Source of the DNA: Papaver somniferum
Taxonomy: Eukaryota > Streptophyta > Magnoliopsida > Ranunculales > Papaveraceae
Length of the DNA stretch: 64,000 bases
Assembly: GCF_003573695.1 (NCBI RefSeq)
Contig: NC_039359.1
Location: forward strand, 79,870,783-79,934,782
Reading direction: 5' to 3'
A model generated the notes under the pieces. That model was not told where the DNA came from and did no database searches. It was given only the letters and a program-made list of their open reading frames with translations. The position numbers and the translations under genes are program-made. Positions 44,231-56,046 of the stretch are shown here, in pieces (the first letter of the stretch is position 1; every line of letters starts with the position of its first letter).

Positions 44231-46067
44231 TGGTAAGTGCATAGTTCACATGATTTTAGTGTTAATTCCATGCTTGTTTTAGTTGGATTTCTTGCATATT
44301 ATCCTTGTATTACTCTTGTTTTCCATTTTATTTGTTTCTTTACATGAATCATTTAAAGTCAATAGAATTGGATGCAAAAGAGCTATAAAGTGAAGTTCTC
44401 CAAGGATCCAAGTGTCTAGAGCCAACAAAAGTGGAAGAAGTGCGATGAAAAGGAGTAAAGAACATCTAAAGCATAAGAAGGACTAGAAGACCAAGTTCAA
44501 CTCATCCAAATTAAGGATTTCTTATCAACATCTTTAAGAAAATTCAATTATGAAAAGAACGCAAAAATAATGAGGTTATTCCGACATCGTACGAAGAAGT
44601 TATGGGCAAAACAAGGTTGAAATTTGAAGTTACAGAGAGAGGTTCGGCTCAAAACTCATCAGCTCGATTCATCCGAACCTAGAGCCTAAAAATCGAGTTT
44701 TTTGAAGAGTTTAAGGAGAAATGTTTGCTATAAGATGATGCAATGACCTAAGCCGAACCCACAAATGAGTTTTGAAAAAAGTATCCAGGAGAAGGTTAGG
44801 ATAATAAGCAAAACCATGAAGTGAGACGAACTTTGGAGCAAGTTTTGGTCGAAAATACAAGAAGTTACAGGAGAATGTTCAGCCAAAAAAGAGCTAGCCG
44901 AACCCAGTTTCGGCTGATATATATCCACCACTTTTGAGATGAACCTGACACTCATGTGGAGAAAAAATAACTTTTCAGGTTCGGCCAAAGAAGTCCAAAC
45001 ACGTTTGAGCGGAACCTGACAACATCCTGGGACACTTTTGACGCGTTTTTGACTCCGTTTTCGATAATACACGGGCCCAGAAGGAATTTGAAGACCTAAT
45101 TTCTTTAGCGCTATGTAAGAATGCCTCCTAAACATTAAGAAAATAATATTTTACATTACTTTGCAAGTTTGGAGAGGAGAAAAACCAACGGAGCCAAAGC
45201 TAGGGTTCAGAGCAGTTCTCATCAATGTAACGATTTCTTCTCTAATTTATCAATTGTATAACATGGATGCTACTACATCCATGAGTATCTCAATTCCAAA
45301 TTGATTTAGGATGAATTATAAGTTCTAGACAAGATTTAAGTTATTATATTAATCTATTTTGAAGTTCTTCTCATATGATTATCGCTTGTTTATACGATTA
45401 TGAATGTTTATGATTAATTGGTAGCTTGTTTAGGTGGACAGCTGAATTGACTTATTGATTTAATCTAATGATAGTATTGAGTTAGGATATAAGTAATCGT
45501 CGAATAATTCGTACACAAGTAGAGAACGTGAGACCTTGCAGAGGGATTCTGTGGAGCAATTGTGTGCATAAATAACACTAAAAAGTGGACCTTGATCTAA
45601 GATTCTAACTAGTATGATCAACCTATAAATTCATAAATCTTAAATCATTCGATTGGGTTACACCTTAAGTGATCTACTCCTTGGTGATTCAGTTGAATAG
45701 AATCTGGTAGTCGAGAACTTCCGTGTCCAGTGACTTAAGGGATTTAGAGGATAACACTGATCTAGATGCTATTCTACGGTTGGTGATAATCTGTACTGAT
45801 GATAAATGGATGAATATAATAACTTGATGATGGTTTAGTAACAAAGAAGGATTCCTCGATCATCTCTCTCTCTCTATTGCTTGCAACTCAATTTCAATTG
45901 CTTTATTTACTTTGTTTACAATCTAAAAAACAAAACCCCCCCAATTGTGATCTTTTTGACAACTAAAATCCATGATCTTCGTGGGAACGATCCTTGCTTC
46001 CAGTATATTACTAGTTAATTATGTTGAAATAAGTGATTTAATTTGATTGCACTCACGACACGCATCA
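44231..46067 (+). mobile_element. solo LTR G (1,837 bp)
   Basis: TGGTAAGTGCATAG...GACACGCATCA, bounded by perfect TSD AATTT (44226-44230 / 46068-46072). The end (TCGTGGGAACGATCCTTGCT ... CACGACACGCATCA) has the wording of gypsy LTR 3' ends. No internal sequence, PBS or PPT, so it is a solo LTR left by LTR-LTR recombination. A CT microsatellite lies at 45861-45873. Confidence 0.85.
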
Positions 46068-46231
46068 AATTTATATTAGGGAAGAAACTGGTCGAGGAAA
46101 GCGGTCATAAAAAAGATTTGATGTATTTTAAGAAGTATAAGCTTGGAAACATCTTTAATGGTTTTGGATAAGGTTTTGACACTCTCAAAAGAATCTTTTA
46201 TGTTAACATCCATGATGTTAATCTTGAAAAC

Positions 46232-46950
46232 TTGGAATTCAAGACTATGATAATCAGGACAAAGATTCTAGTCAATAGAGAGTTTATTTCAAAGATTACA
46301 AAATTTCCCTTGGGTAATTTTCACCTACCTAGGCCAAGAGGAGAAAGACCATCATATGAAACCATTTCCAATAGTATCTTTGGAAAGAGTGTTGATTGTT
46401 TATATGGGAAATTTCCTACCCATGAACTTAACACTGCGTTGATGTTTTTCAGAAAACTAGGCGTTTCTAATCTTTGTGCAATTGAGAATTCTCGGTGGAG
46501 TCGTGATTTTGCGGAGTTAGTCTACTTCCTTGAGATTGGTGCTCAATATATTGATATCTGTGGATTCATCATTCTTCAAATGGTATCATGACTTCATCCA
46601 TCAGGAAGTTAGGATATCCATGCTTTATTAGGATAATATGTAGTGCACATTCTATTGCTTCCATTGGAAACTCTATTGGAACTCCCAAAGTTGTTCGTTC
46701 TTGTACCTTCAAACGTATGAAAGAGAATCTCTACAAAAGGAAAAGATGTGATTATCCTGATGGTTCTTGTGATCCTACTACCTTGAGTATTCTTCATCAA
46801 ATTAACAAGGGTGTTCGTAAGATCGATTCCAAGGTAAAATGTGTACAAAAACAATTATTTATGATTCCTACAAAGTTTCCCGAAATCAAGGAGGAAATGA
46901 GAAAAGTTCAAGCCTCTTGGATGGATTCTGAAAGTGAAGATGGTGTTTAG
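46232..46950 (+). pseudogene. env-region-like frame of B+ (two overlapping frames)
   Basis: Frame 1 (46232-46591) has KILVNREFISKITKF, FGKSVDCLYGKFPTHELN, SRDFAELVYFLEIGAQYIDI. Frame 2 (46588-46950) has SSIRKLGYPCFIRIICSAH and an acidic-basic tail ending ASWMDSESEDGV. Together they resemble the 'putative plant transposon protein' domain seen in extra frames of plant LTR elements, with a -1 shift joining the halves at 46588. The function of that domain is unknown. It lies between the interior remnants and the PPT, where SIRE-type elements carry an extra frame. The family match is from memory. Confidence 0.4.
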
Positions 46951-48203
46951 ATTTCTTAAGTATCGTCTTTTTATTTTTTCTAGGAAACTTCTGGTTTAAG
47001 AATTTATTTTCTTATGTTTAAGAAATATAACTAGGGTTCGGTATAGCCATTATTGTTTATGATTAGACGTAGATATTGCCAACGAATTTATCATCTTGAA
47101 TTGTTTTTAGATTTATTTATTTAAATTCTAAAGTTTAAAAAGATGACTTTGTAGTATTAATCTTGATTGGTTTTATATATTGCAAAAATATTTGTGTATG
47201 AGATATGTGGTTTGCATCCGCGAACTGTGATTGTTTCATACATGCTCAAAAGTTAAGTCTATTATGTCATTATGCAAATTTTGATAGAAATTAGAATGAA
47301 CTTTTGTATATTCCGCAGTATTGATTTTTCCATGATCCACTTTTATATGAAGTATTGTGTTTGGTTACGTATGTTTTCCTATGTTGAGCACTTCCGATTT
47401 AAATTAATCTATAAGGTTCCTTGTGGGTTAATTTAGTTGAGTTTTATGGATACAAATTCATGTTTCATGTAATTTTTTAATGTCCAAATAGATTCTTCTC
47501 TTCTTGCGAAAGTAAGGTCGCTCTTGTTGTTCCTTTGGGAATGACATTTTATGAGGGAGAGTTCTTAATTGAACTTGGGCTTAATTGCCAAATCTTTGTG
47601 GGGAGTGCGACTGTGGAATATTGTAAAGTTGTCTTGTATCTTTATTAACTCCTTGGTGAATACACTAAATTTCGACTATGTGAAATCATCGAAAGAAAGT
47701 TGATATGTTCTCTTTTAGTCATGAAGTGTCTCTATGGAAATTTCATTATGATACCATAATTTTTGTACCTTTGCCAATTTATATTGAAAAATAAGGGGAG
47801 AATTATTTTGTAGTTCACACTACGTTACGAGTCATTATGTAAGGGGGAGTGGTTTTAATTATGAGATGGAGTATTGACTAAAGGGGAGTGACACATATCA
47901 CCATAGTATTATTGTCAAAGTTGTGGTATAATTGAACTTTGATGCTGTGTAATAATAGTATGACACTGTATAACAATATTTGACAACAACTATTTTCGTG
48001 TTGTATAGCTACGGATCTTCAACAACAATGGTGCTGAAACGTACACATTCATAGTAGATTGTTACTTGGAGCGGCGAAGAATTCAAGTAGTGTTGAAGAA
48101 CCACAGAAAGCAATCTGATGGATTAGAAGCTACAAAGTTCTTATTTATTTTGTAATTCATATGTATTGATAGTATTGTCAATAAAATTGACAAAAGGGGA
48201 GAT
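46951..48203 (+). other. B+ 3' untranslated region and PPT
   Basis: AT-rich, no gene. Purine-rich GGGGGAGT motifs occur at 47845 and 47880, and the PPT CAAAAGGGGAGAT at 48191-48203 directly precedes the 3' LTR. Confidence 0.65.
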
Positions 48204-49291
48204 TTTTAGAGCATTGCTCGGTCGACCTCGCAAGCGTTGATATCTCAAGGTTTTTTATCAAGTTTAGTTGATCAAAACTATACTCTTGATTTCTAGTCTA
48301 CCAATAGGTGTTTCAGACTAGGATACATAGTGTAGTTGAGCTTTAGACTTCATGGTTCTTACAACTGAAGAAATAAGATCTACTGAAGAACTCGAAGGAA
48401 CTTCATCAAGAAAAGGTATGTGGAGACTAAAACATATCTATCACTCAGAAGTCTATTATATTCTTACATATATCCTATTGAGACAAGTCGTATATGATAT
48501 AGTTTTCATATCATATACATTTGATATTTCGAGCTGAGTTTAATTCATATATCTATTTCTCGAAATATGTGTTGGTAGATTTGTCTCTTAGCTACATTCA
48601 TCATCCTTCTTGACTTTATGTAAAAAGATGATCATGTGAAAATTTCCTTGAAACATCTTACATGATTTGTGTGAGACAGGCATTTGATGTCGACTTGGAA
48701 AATTTCGTATCGATCATTTGATCACTTGGAAATTTATTATTAGATAATGGTTTGTGTGATACATCCGTTGTCGTCTTCTAATAATGTTTCAATGATTGAA
48801 ATGGGAGTTTATAGAAAAAACCCTTGTCTGGAAAACATCACAGTATGCGTACTTAATATACAAACTGTGTTGGTAAGATTCAGGTCCAGAAACCAAGTAT
48901 GCGTACCTATTCACTTACTGTTTCAACCGTGGAAATCCGGGAATCAAGTATGCATACCCGTTCGCATACAGTTTTACCTGAGATAGGCCCGGAACTATAG
49001 TACGCGTACCCGTTAACATATCGTCGGTCAAGACCTGTGTACGGAATTCAAGTATGCATACCTGTTCGCATACTTAAGTGGTTCAAGTTCTAAAATCAGA
49101 AAAGTATGTATGCATACTCATGAAAAAATACATTTACATAATAAGGAATGCAATCTTTGAAAACCATGGCTTAATGTTCATGAATTGATTCTTGTACTTA
49201 TGAATCAATCTGATTTTGCTTCAATTGGATCATATATTCTTCTTTGTGATTTTAAAAATTAAACAACTCTATGAATAACACAATTAGATCC
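48204..49291 (+). repeat. 3' LTR of B+ (first 1.1 kb)
   Basis: TTTTAGAGCATTGCTCGGTC corresponds to TGTTAGAGCATTGATCGGTC of the minus-strand copies. Element F cuts it off at 49291 and the rest was not found. Confidence 0.75.
48835..49075 (+). repeat. AAGTATGCGTACCCGTTCGCATAC repeats in B+ LTR
   Basis: Five degenerate ~60-bp units with the core AAGTATGCRTACCYGTTCGC, each partly self-complementary (GTATGC/GCATAC). The minus-strand B LTRs have a related array with GGTTCGCGGACTT (55225-55405, 59140-59330). Confidence 0.65.
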
Positions 49292-50039
49292 TGTTTGAGG
49301 GTGAAAACGATTTCTGCTGATTTTGGTAATTTCGTGTATGGGTGAGAAACGAGTATAAACCCTTAACAATGTACTGCACAGGAGTACTTTAGATTCGAGA
49401 CATCAATCTGTATAAATCCGGCCTAAATCAAGAAATGGTCGTTCCAGACTTGCTTCGGTCACAAAGTGAAGGAGAAGGATTGGCCTTGGGGAAGGAAGCG
49501 AAGAGAGTGTTGAGACTAGAATAGTTGATCTTGGAAGAGTGGTTGTTTTACGACTTGTATCAGAAAGTGAAACGCTAGCAATGTGGAAAGTTAACAGGTG
49601 ATTTCTGAGTGTTGTATTCCCATGACCAAAAACTTGTTTTTGGTGGAAATAGGTGAGACCTATTTATACAAGTCTCAACAAAACGTACCCTGGCCTCGTA
49701 AGAAGTGGAAACGGTTGAGTAATGTAAGAGAATGGTAACGGGTAACGCATGGAATTTATGTTTCCATAATGAAGGATACGTTTCACCATTATTTCCTGTC
49801 ATTACTAACCGCCTTACTCTCATGACACTTTCTTGTAACGGTCTAATTGCACGCCGCACGCTGTAAACCGCCAGACCAATACCCTGATGAGCATCCCCCA
49901 GCTTGTGACATGTATTGATGTCTCGAGTGTTTTCGCGGAAAACGTTTAGCATGTTTCTATTGTTTGGAAATTTAAAATTGATAGGCTTGCCGGTTCGGTG
50001 GAGACCTTCGACGACCGAGATATTTCATCTTGAGAGGAA

Positions 50040-51740
50040 GGGTAGTCGTTGATTGTGGATACCTTCCGTTGGTATCCAGTAGCGTGGCCACGGTGCTGGC
50101 ATGTCTTGCGCATGCTCTTGGCGTGGCCAATTAGGGTACCGTGACCAAAGAGTTGGCAGCGTATCCAAGAGGTTGCCACAAGTCGTGTTGTTTGGTGGCA
50201 AGCTTTTACGGTTGAGATCCGTGTCTCAGGAGGAGGGGTAGCCATTGATTTTTGCAACCCTCCGTTTGACAGCCAGAGGCATGGCCATGGCTCGTGCATG
50301 CTCTTGGCGCGGCCAAATTAGGGTTTGGCACAAACCACGGAATTTTGGCATCGCAGCCAAGAGGTTTCCACAAATCTTTTGGTTTGGTGGCAAGCTTGTA
50401 CGTCTGAGATTTGCATCTCAGAAGGTGGGGTAGCCGTTCATTGTTGCAACCCTACATTTGGAAGCCAGCGATATGGAGGCATGGCCATCACGACTCTTGC
50501 ATGCTCTTGGCGCGACCCAAATTAGGGTTTGGCACAAACCGTGGAATTTTGGCATCGCAGCCAAGAGGTTTCCACAAATCGTTTGGAATGGTGGTAAGCT
50601 TGTACGGCTGAGATTTGCATCTCAGAAGGAGGGGTAGCCGTTGATTGTTGCAACCCTCCGTTTGGTATCCAGCGGCATTGAGGCATGGCCGACATGGTTT
50701 TGGCATGTTTAGGCGCGACCAAATTAGGTTTTTGGCATAAATCGTGGAATTTGGCATTGGTCCAGAATTTGCCACGCTTTTGGTGGCGAACTTGTACGGC
50801 TGAGATCTGCATCTCAGGAGGAGGGGTAACCGTTGATTGTTGCAACCCTCCGTTTGGCATCCAGAGGCATGGAAGCGTGGCCGGCATGGCTTTGGCATGT
50901 TTTAGGCGCGGCCAAATTAGGGTTTTGGCATAAACCGTGGAATTTGGCATTGGGGCAGAAGTTCCCTCGCGTTTGGTGGCGAACTTGTATGGCTGAGATT
51001 TGCATCTCTGAGGGAAGGGTAGCCGTTGATTGTTGCAACCCTCCATTTGGCAGCCAGCGGCATGGAGGCATGGCCGGCATGGCTTTGGCATGTTTTAGGC
51101 GCGGCCAAATTAGGGTTTTGGCATAAACCGTGGAATTTGGCATTGGGCCAGAAGCTGCCACGTGTTTGGTGGCGAACTTGTACGGGAGGCATGGACGGCA
51201 TAGCTTTGGCATGTTTTAGGCGCGGCCAAATTAGGGTTTTGGCATAAACCATGGAATTTGGCATTGGGCCAGAAGTTGCCTAGCGTTTGGTGGCGAACTT
51301 GTACGGATGAGATTTGCATCTCAGAGGGAAGGGTAGCCGTTGATTGTTGCAATCCTCCGTTTGGCAGCCAGTGGCATGGAGGCATGGCCGGCATGGCTTT
51401 GGCATGTTTTTGGCACGTCCAAATTAGGGTTTTGGCATAAACCGTGGAATTTGACATTGGGCCAGAAGTTGTCACGCGTTTGGTGGCGAACTTGTACGGC
51501 TGAGATTTACATCTCATAGGGAAGGGTAGCCGTTGATTGTTGCAACCCTCCGTTTGGCAGCCAACGGCATGGCCGGCATGGCTTTGGCATGTTTTAGGCG
51601 CGACCAAATTAGGGTTTTGGCATAAAACGTGAAATTTGGCATTGGGCCAGAAGTTTCCACGCGTTTGGTGGCGAACTTGTACGGCTGAGATCTGCATCTC
51701 AGAAGGTGGGGTAGCCGTTGATTGTTGCAACCTTCCGTTT
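50040..51740. repeat. ~193-bp tandem repeats in LTR F
   Basis: CCGTTGATTGTTGCAACCCT recurs at about 50049, 50245, 50437, 50641, 50833, 51026, 51340, 51533 and 51718. Spacings are 185-204 bp, with one shortened unit near 51180-51250. Units carry GGCGCGGCCAAATTAGGG, GTTTGGTGGCGAACTTGTAC and GAGATTTGCATCTCAG (palindromic). Confidence 0.85.
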
Positions 51741-51837
51741 GGCATCCAGCAACATGGAGGCATGGCTTTGGCATGCCGTTGGAACGACGGTGTGGCTGGC
51801 ATGGTTGGGACTTTGGCGCGTGAGGTGTGGATGGGAT

Positions 51838-52040
51838 GGTTGGCATGCCGTTGGCACGGTGGTGCGTCTGGCATAGTTGGCATGCCTTTGGCGCGGAGGT
51901 GTGGCTGGCATGGTTGGCATGCCGTTGGCACGGTGGTGTGGCTGGCATGGTTGGCATGCCTTTGGCGCGGAGGTGTGGCTGACATGGTTGGCATGCAGTT
52001 GGCACGGTGGTGCGAATGGCATGGTTGGCATGCCTTTGGC
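51838..52040. repeat. ~74-bp (2 x 37) repeats in LTR F
   Basis: TTGGCATGCC at 51840, 51877, 51913, 51951, 51987 and 52024. Alternate half-units carry GTTGGCACGGTGGTG and TTTGGCGCGGAGGTG. Related to the 69-bp array of LTR D. Confidence 0.8.
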
Positions 52041-52375
52041 GCGGTGACGTGTCTAAGGCCATATAGGTGTGGAAATTAGGGTTTGGCGTGTCGAAACCCT
52101 AATTAGAATATACGGCATGGCGGTTGGCACGCTTGTCCAGCATGCGTGGATGGAATGTGTGAAGATGATGCTAGTCAGTACTGAGGGTTCTTTCGTGTAA
52201 CATAGCATATATGTAAAAAAAGGTACCCTGGTAAATTTCTCATAGACGTATTGAATGGCTCAATAAATGTGCTAGTGGTGATATTGGTACTCACGGCTCC
52301 GTTTCCTTACAGAGTGATGTCACGTCAGACTAAGGTTTTACGATTTTAACCCTAAGATAAAAGCCACCATCAACA

Positions 52376-53330
52376 TTAAGTCCCCTGCTTAGCTCGGAAC
52401 AGGGGCCTTGTTGCGAGGTAAGCATGAGATGGTGACAGACAATGGCGAAATCGAAATGGCAAATCATGAAAAGATGGTCAGGAAGATCCGACTAACCTTT
52501 TCTCGGGAGGTAAAGAGAATCCATGACTCTTGTGTTGGTAGCTTTGCGTAAATTCTGTATTGCTGGCAGGCCGCGGGGTGGTAGAGATGGTTGCTGGCTG
52601 AGATGCAGACTTTTGGCATCAGCTTGGAAGGGAGCTGCTAGCATAGAATTGGCGTGAAATGGAGCGTTGGCGTTGTTTGGCTTAAAATGGAGCCGTCATT
52701 ATTGGTCGGCTTGGAATAGAGCCGTCAGCATTGGTCGGATTGGAATGGAGCCGCTAGCATTGGTCCGCTTGGAATGGAGCCGCTATCATAAACTTGGCGC
52801 GGGCGCTGGCTTGGGCTTGGCATGTCTTGGGCGTGAGTCGTTGGTGCTGCTTTGGCTTCAGTCCACGAAGTGGTGGAAACTGGATTCAGTCCGCGGAATG
52901 GTGGAAACTGGCTTCAGTTCCGTGGAATGATGGAAACTAAGTTCCGTTCTGTGGAAGGGTGACGACGGGCTTCAGTTCCGTGGAAGGATGGAACTTTATC
53001 TAAATTAGGGTTTGGCATGCCGAAACCCTAATTAGCGCCCCTTACTAAAATCGTTATAGAATTCTCGTACGAACTCGTATTTTGGCGGTCTTCCTCTCCA
53101 TTCCGGTGGTAAAATAATTTTCTATCTCCATACGCGGGAATATTTAGGTTTTGAGTTCGTTTAGGAGGTGAAAATAGTCCGACAGTAAAACTCAGGAGGG
53201 ATGTTGCGGGCCTGAGGTGGCGTAGTCACGTCCAGTCATCTATTCATGTTCATGTATCAAGAAGGCGTCTTTTTTCTGTTCAAACTTTAGAAACTCCGTC
53301 GGCATGAAAACAAATATCGACCCTCTTCTT
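52376..53330 (-). other. PPT and repeat-bearing interior of F
   Basis: PPT (minus AAGCAGGGGACTTAA) at 52376-52392, four ~30-bp GGCTTGGAATGGAGCCG units at 52660-52800 and CAGTTCCGTGGAANGATGG repeats at 52855-52995. Matches D at 29975-31440. No gene. Confidence 0.7.
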
Positions 53331-54321
53331 TTTTCTGTTGCTCGTCCGGATCCGTGGTTTCGTCTGTATTGTCCCTCCAGTGGATTCCAAAATTTACCAA
53401 AATCCATCACATTCTTGGGAAGGATGGATGAAATATATGCTCGGCAACGATCATGTCAGGGGTAACCTTGGAGATTGTGGTTGCATTGTCGGTCGAAATT
53501 TTCTGGAGCCACTGGATGAAATAGATGGGTTGGGAGACATTCTGTCGCCGATGTGCTGTTATCAAGTTTTCAAGGACTTTGTTCCAAGAGACATCCTTCG
53601 AACCATCGTCTGGATCTTGTACTATCGTATGGAATGGGATGCGTTGAGCAATCCCCAATTATATTTCTGTTAGATCCGATATCATGGCCGAACATGTGAA
53701 TGTATCTCTGTGGCGTGCTTTTGTGGTATTCGGTGAACATGTACGGATTTGAGAAATTCCTGCGGCTCGTAAAACTTCGACAGTGATGATGTTGAAATCA
53801 GAAATAACCTGGTTGATGGGAGTGAAAGCGTCCCATGCTGGTAGTCTCCATGTGTAGCCTACTTTCATTGCATCGCCTTGAATCTACGTCCACGTGATTT
53901 GGTACAAGCTTATTGTACTCTTCTGGATGTCACACTGGGATGCTTAGAATGTCACAATGGACGAAATATTTTGGATAGCGAAGAGGTTGAAATGAGAGAG
54001 TTATGTTGTTTATCGTGGCTCCCTCTGTTTCTTCAAGAAAATGTTTCAGCCGCATTTCTGGAGTTATCTCATGAATCTTTGATGGTCGTCGAGATGGACT
54101 GTGATGAGCAGTCCCCAGTCGCACTTTTCTTTAGTTTCTGAAATTGTTTCCTCTGAGCAGGCTTGGGATCCACCGCGGCCTCGTAAAGTGTTGTAGGCAT
54201 CTTCTAGACAGAGAGGTGATGATATTATTACGCTACACCCTTGAAGAGTAGATGACCTTGTCGTGGCTATGACCTTTTAGTTGATCGTGTCTTCTGAGCT
54301 TTGAAAGTGAAGGGATTCTGT
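53331..54321 (-). pseudogene. protease-like remnants in F
   Basis: The minus strand shows DWGLLITVHLDD near 54085-54120, a broken stretch, and FNIITVEVLRAAGISQ near 53760-53810, parallel to WGLLTTVHLKG...VNII...LRAAGITQ in C. Stops occur throughout. A 111-codon plus-strand frame at 53338-53673 covers the same DNA but has no motif and is disrupted in D. Confidence 0.4.
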
Positions 54322-56046
54322 GTAGCCCACAGAAAAACCCTAAAGGTTTTGTTCCGTATTTTGATAATAATCAAGGTGCACAGGGACCAATTGATAATCT
54401 GGTCTTATATTCCCGAAGAACAACCTAGATAAATCAATCACCTCACAACAATCTTAATCGTATGGTAGCGAAACAAGATGTTGCGTAATCACAAACAATG
54501 AGACGAAAAGGTTTGTGACTACTTTTTATTTCTTACCTATCGGAGATATTAATCTCAAGCCAATCAATCTGATTGTACTCGTACGATAGAAGATGCAAGA
54601 TCAGATCACACAACTACGATAAAAGTAGTATCGGTATGACTTCACAATCCCAATGAAGTCGTTAACCTGGTTTTAGAAGAAGAAAACCAAAGGTTAAAGG
54701 AGAAACGACTCTAGTACGCAAACTAGTATCACAAGTGAGGTGTGGGTATTGGTTTTGCAGAGTTGCTAGATGTCCCCTTATATAGTCTATCAAATCAGGG
54801 TTTCGCCTTGGTCACAAAGCAAACAATATCCACCGTTAGATGAAAACCTGATTTAGATTCAAGCTAACGGTTAGATCGAAAACTTAGCTTTTTATATACA
54901 AATGAAATGTACGCTTCTAGGTTTTTTAACTGTACCCAAACGTTTACATTGTTGGTTCAACAATAGTTAACCAAAAGGTTAGCCATATGAGCATTTCATA
55001 CCAACCATATTCTTCTTCACCATAACTAGTTCAAGTGACTCAAATGAACTAGTTAGAGAGTTGTTCAATTGCAAGGAAATCTTATGTACTACACAAGACA
55101 TAATTGAAGAAAAGATGATTTGATTCACTTGAATCGGTTCATGAACTTTATAGCCACGGTTTGAAATTTGCATTCCTTAGTCTTTATAAGTTTAAGTTCA
55201 GAAATGATCTTTAGATATATAAACTTCTTAAGTTCGAACACTAGGTTCGCGGACTTAAGCAACCGGGCATAGTTTACAAACTCCATCACAAAATCTCGAT
55301 AAAGACTTTCCGTCGGTTCGCGGAATGGTACACATAAAATGTTTGTCAACTCCAGCAGAATTTCTCGGGATGAGAAGTTCGGTAGTTCGCGGACTTGGAA
55401 GCAAGCCATTCTTCCGGTTTCTCTTGATGAACAAAGTTCGTAAACTTTGGTTCAAGGAATAGGACTTATGCACATATGTGTTTCCACAACAATACTTATG
55501 TCCATCGTTGGTTATGTAATCTAAACTCTCATTCCAACCATTGAAACATTCTTAGAAGATGTTATATAGTTGTTATACCATTTCTCATCAAAGCAATTTT
55601 CAAAGGGATTGAAACATATTATGACTTTCGTCACTAGGTAAAGATAAACATGGTCGAAGCGAAACGCTTACCAACACATATTTCGAGATATAGATAGGCG
55701 AGGTATACTCGGCTCGAAATACCAAATGTGTATAATCTAAGTCTATATATAGCATACGACTTTTTGTCTCAAGAAGTAGGAGATAGATTAAATAGACTTT
55801 TGAGTGACAGATAAGTTCAAGTCTTCACACACCTTTTTATCGAGAAGTTCCACTGGTTCCTTGAGTAGTTCTTCTTCTTGTATGATGAATCGCCATGAAG
55901 TCCTTGAGCTCAACTACACTTTCTATCCGAGTCTGAGCCTAAGATATAGTAGAATAGAAATCAAGACTTATAATTTTGATCACTAACATTGACAAACATG
56001 CTTGAGATAGCAACGCATGCGAGTTCGACCGATCAATGCTCTAACA
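54322..56046 (-). repeat. left LTR of B- (truncated, 1,725 bp)
   Basis: Starts (minus) TGTTAGAGCATTGATCGGTC at 56046 and stops at 54322, where the central LTR continues for ~670 bp more. High similarity to 58225-59974. Promoter-like TATATAAG (minus) near 54775. Confidence 0.85.

Larger units (their letters stand above)
7220..49291 (+). mobile_element. copia-type element B+ (outer host of the nest)
   Basis: Its parts are 7220-7857, 42253-44230 and 46068-49291; everything between is later insertions. It has the 3' part of a 5' LTR, an initiator-Met PBS (42876-42889), a degenerate interior, a PPT and the first 1.1 kb of the 3' LTR. The LTR matches the minus-strand B copies at 54-60 kb. The beginning of the 5' LTR is absent left of the MITE, and the end of the 3' LTR is lost beyond element F. 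No protease, integrase or RT domain was found. The interior keeps only scraps and an env-region-like frame. Confidence 0.75.
49292..52375 (-). repeat. 3' LTR of element F (3,084 bp)
   Basis: TGTTTGAGGGTGAAAACG...CATCAACA, the same family as LTR D, with a TATA on the minus strand at 49661-49668. It differs from D in having ~193-bp repeats (50040-51740) followed by a ~74-bp array (51838-52040). Confidence 0.85.
49292..54321 (-). mobile_element. Tat-like gypsy derivative F (right part missing)
   Basis: The left LTR (49292-52375) and PPT (52376) are intact. The interior resembles D (30-bp repeats, protease scraps, the site where E inserted in D). It stops abruptly at 54321, where a B-family LTR begins in mid-sequence. 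No PBS or second LTR, so a TSD cannot be tested. No gag, RT or integrase. Confidence 0.8.

Noticed and set aside
45858..45875. CT microsatellite
   Set aside because: Short simple repeat inside solo LTR G; not worth a separate call.
51110..51994. 294-codon minus-strand frame (MPTMSATPPRQRHANHAS...) and many similar frames at 28.5-29.8, 37.5-38.7 and 50-52 kb
   Set aside because: They are readings of GC-rich tandem repeats in the D and F LTRs. Long frames exist on both strands and in several phases, so the lack of stops comes from the repeat composition, not from coding.
53338..53673. 111-codon plus-strand frame in F
   Set aside because: The homologous stretch of D (31424-31773) has the frame broken, while minus-strand protease scraps occupy the same DNA.
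53880..54145. 87-codon plus-strand frame
   Set aside because: Shadow of the degenerate protease region on the other strand, and the counterpart in D is broken.
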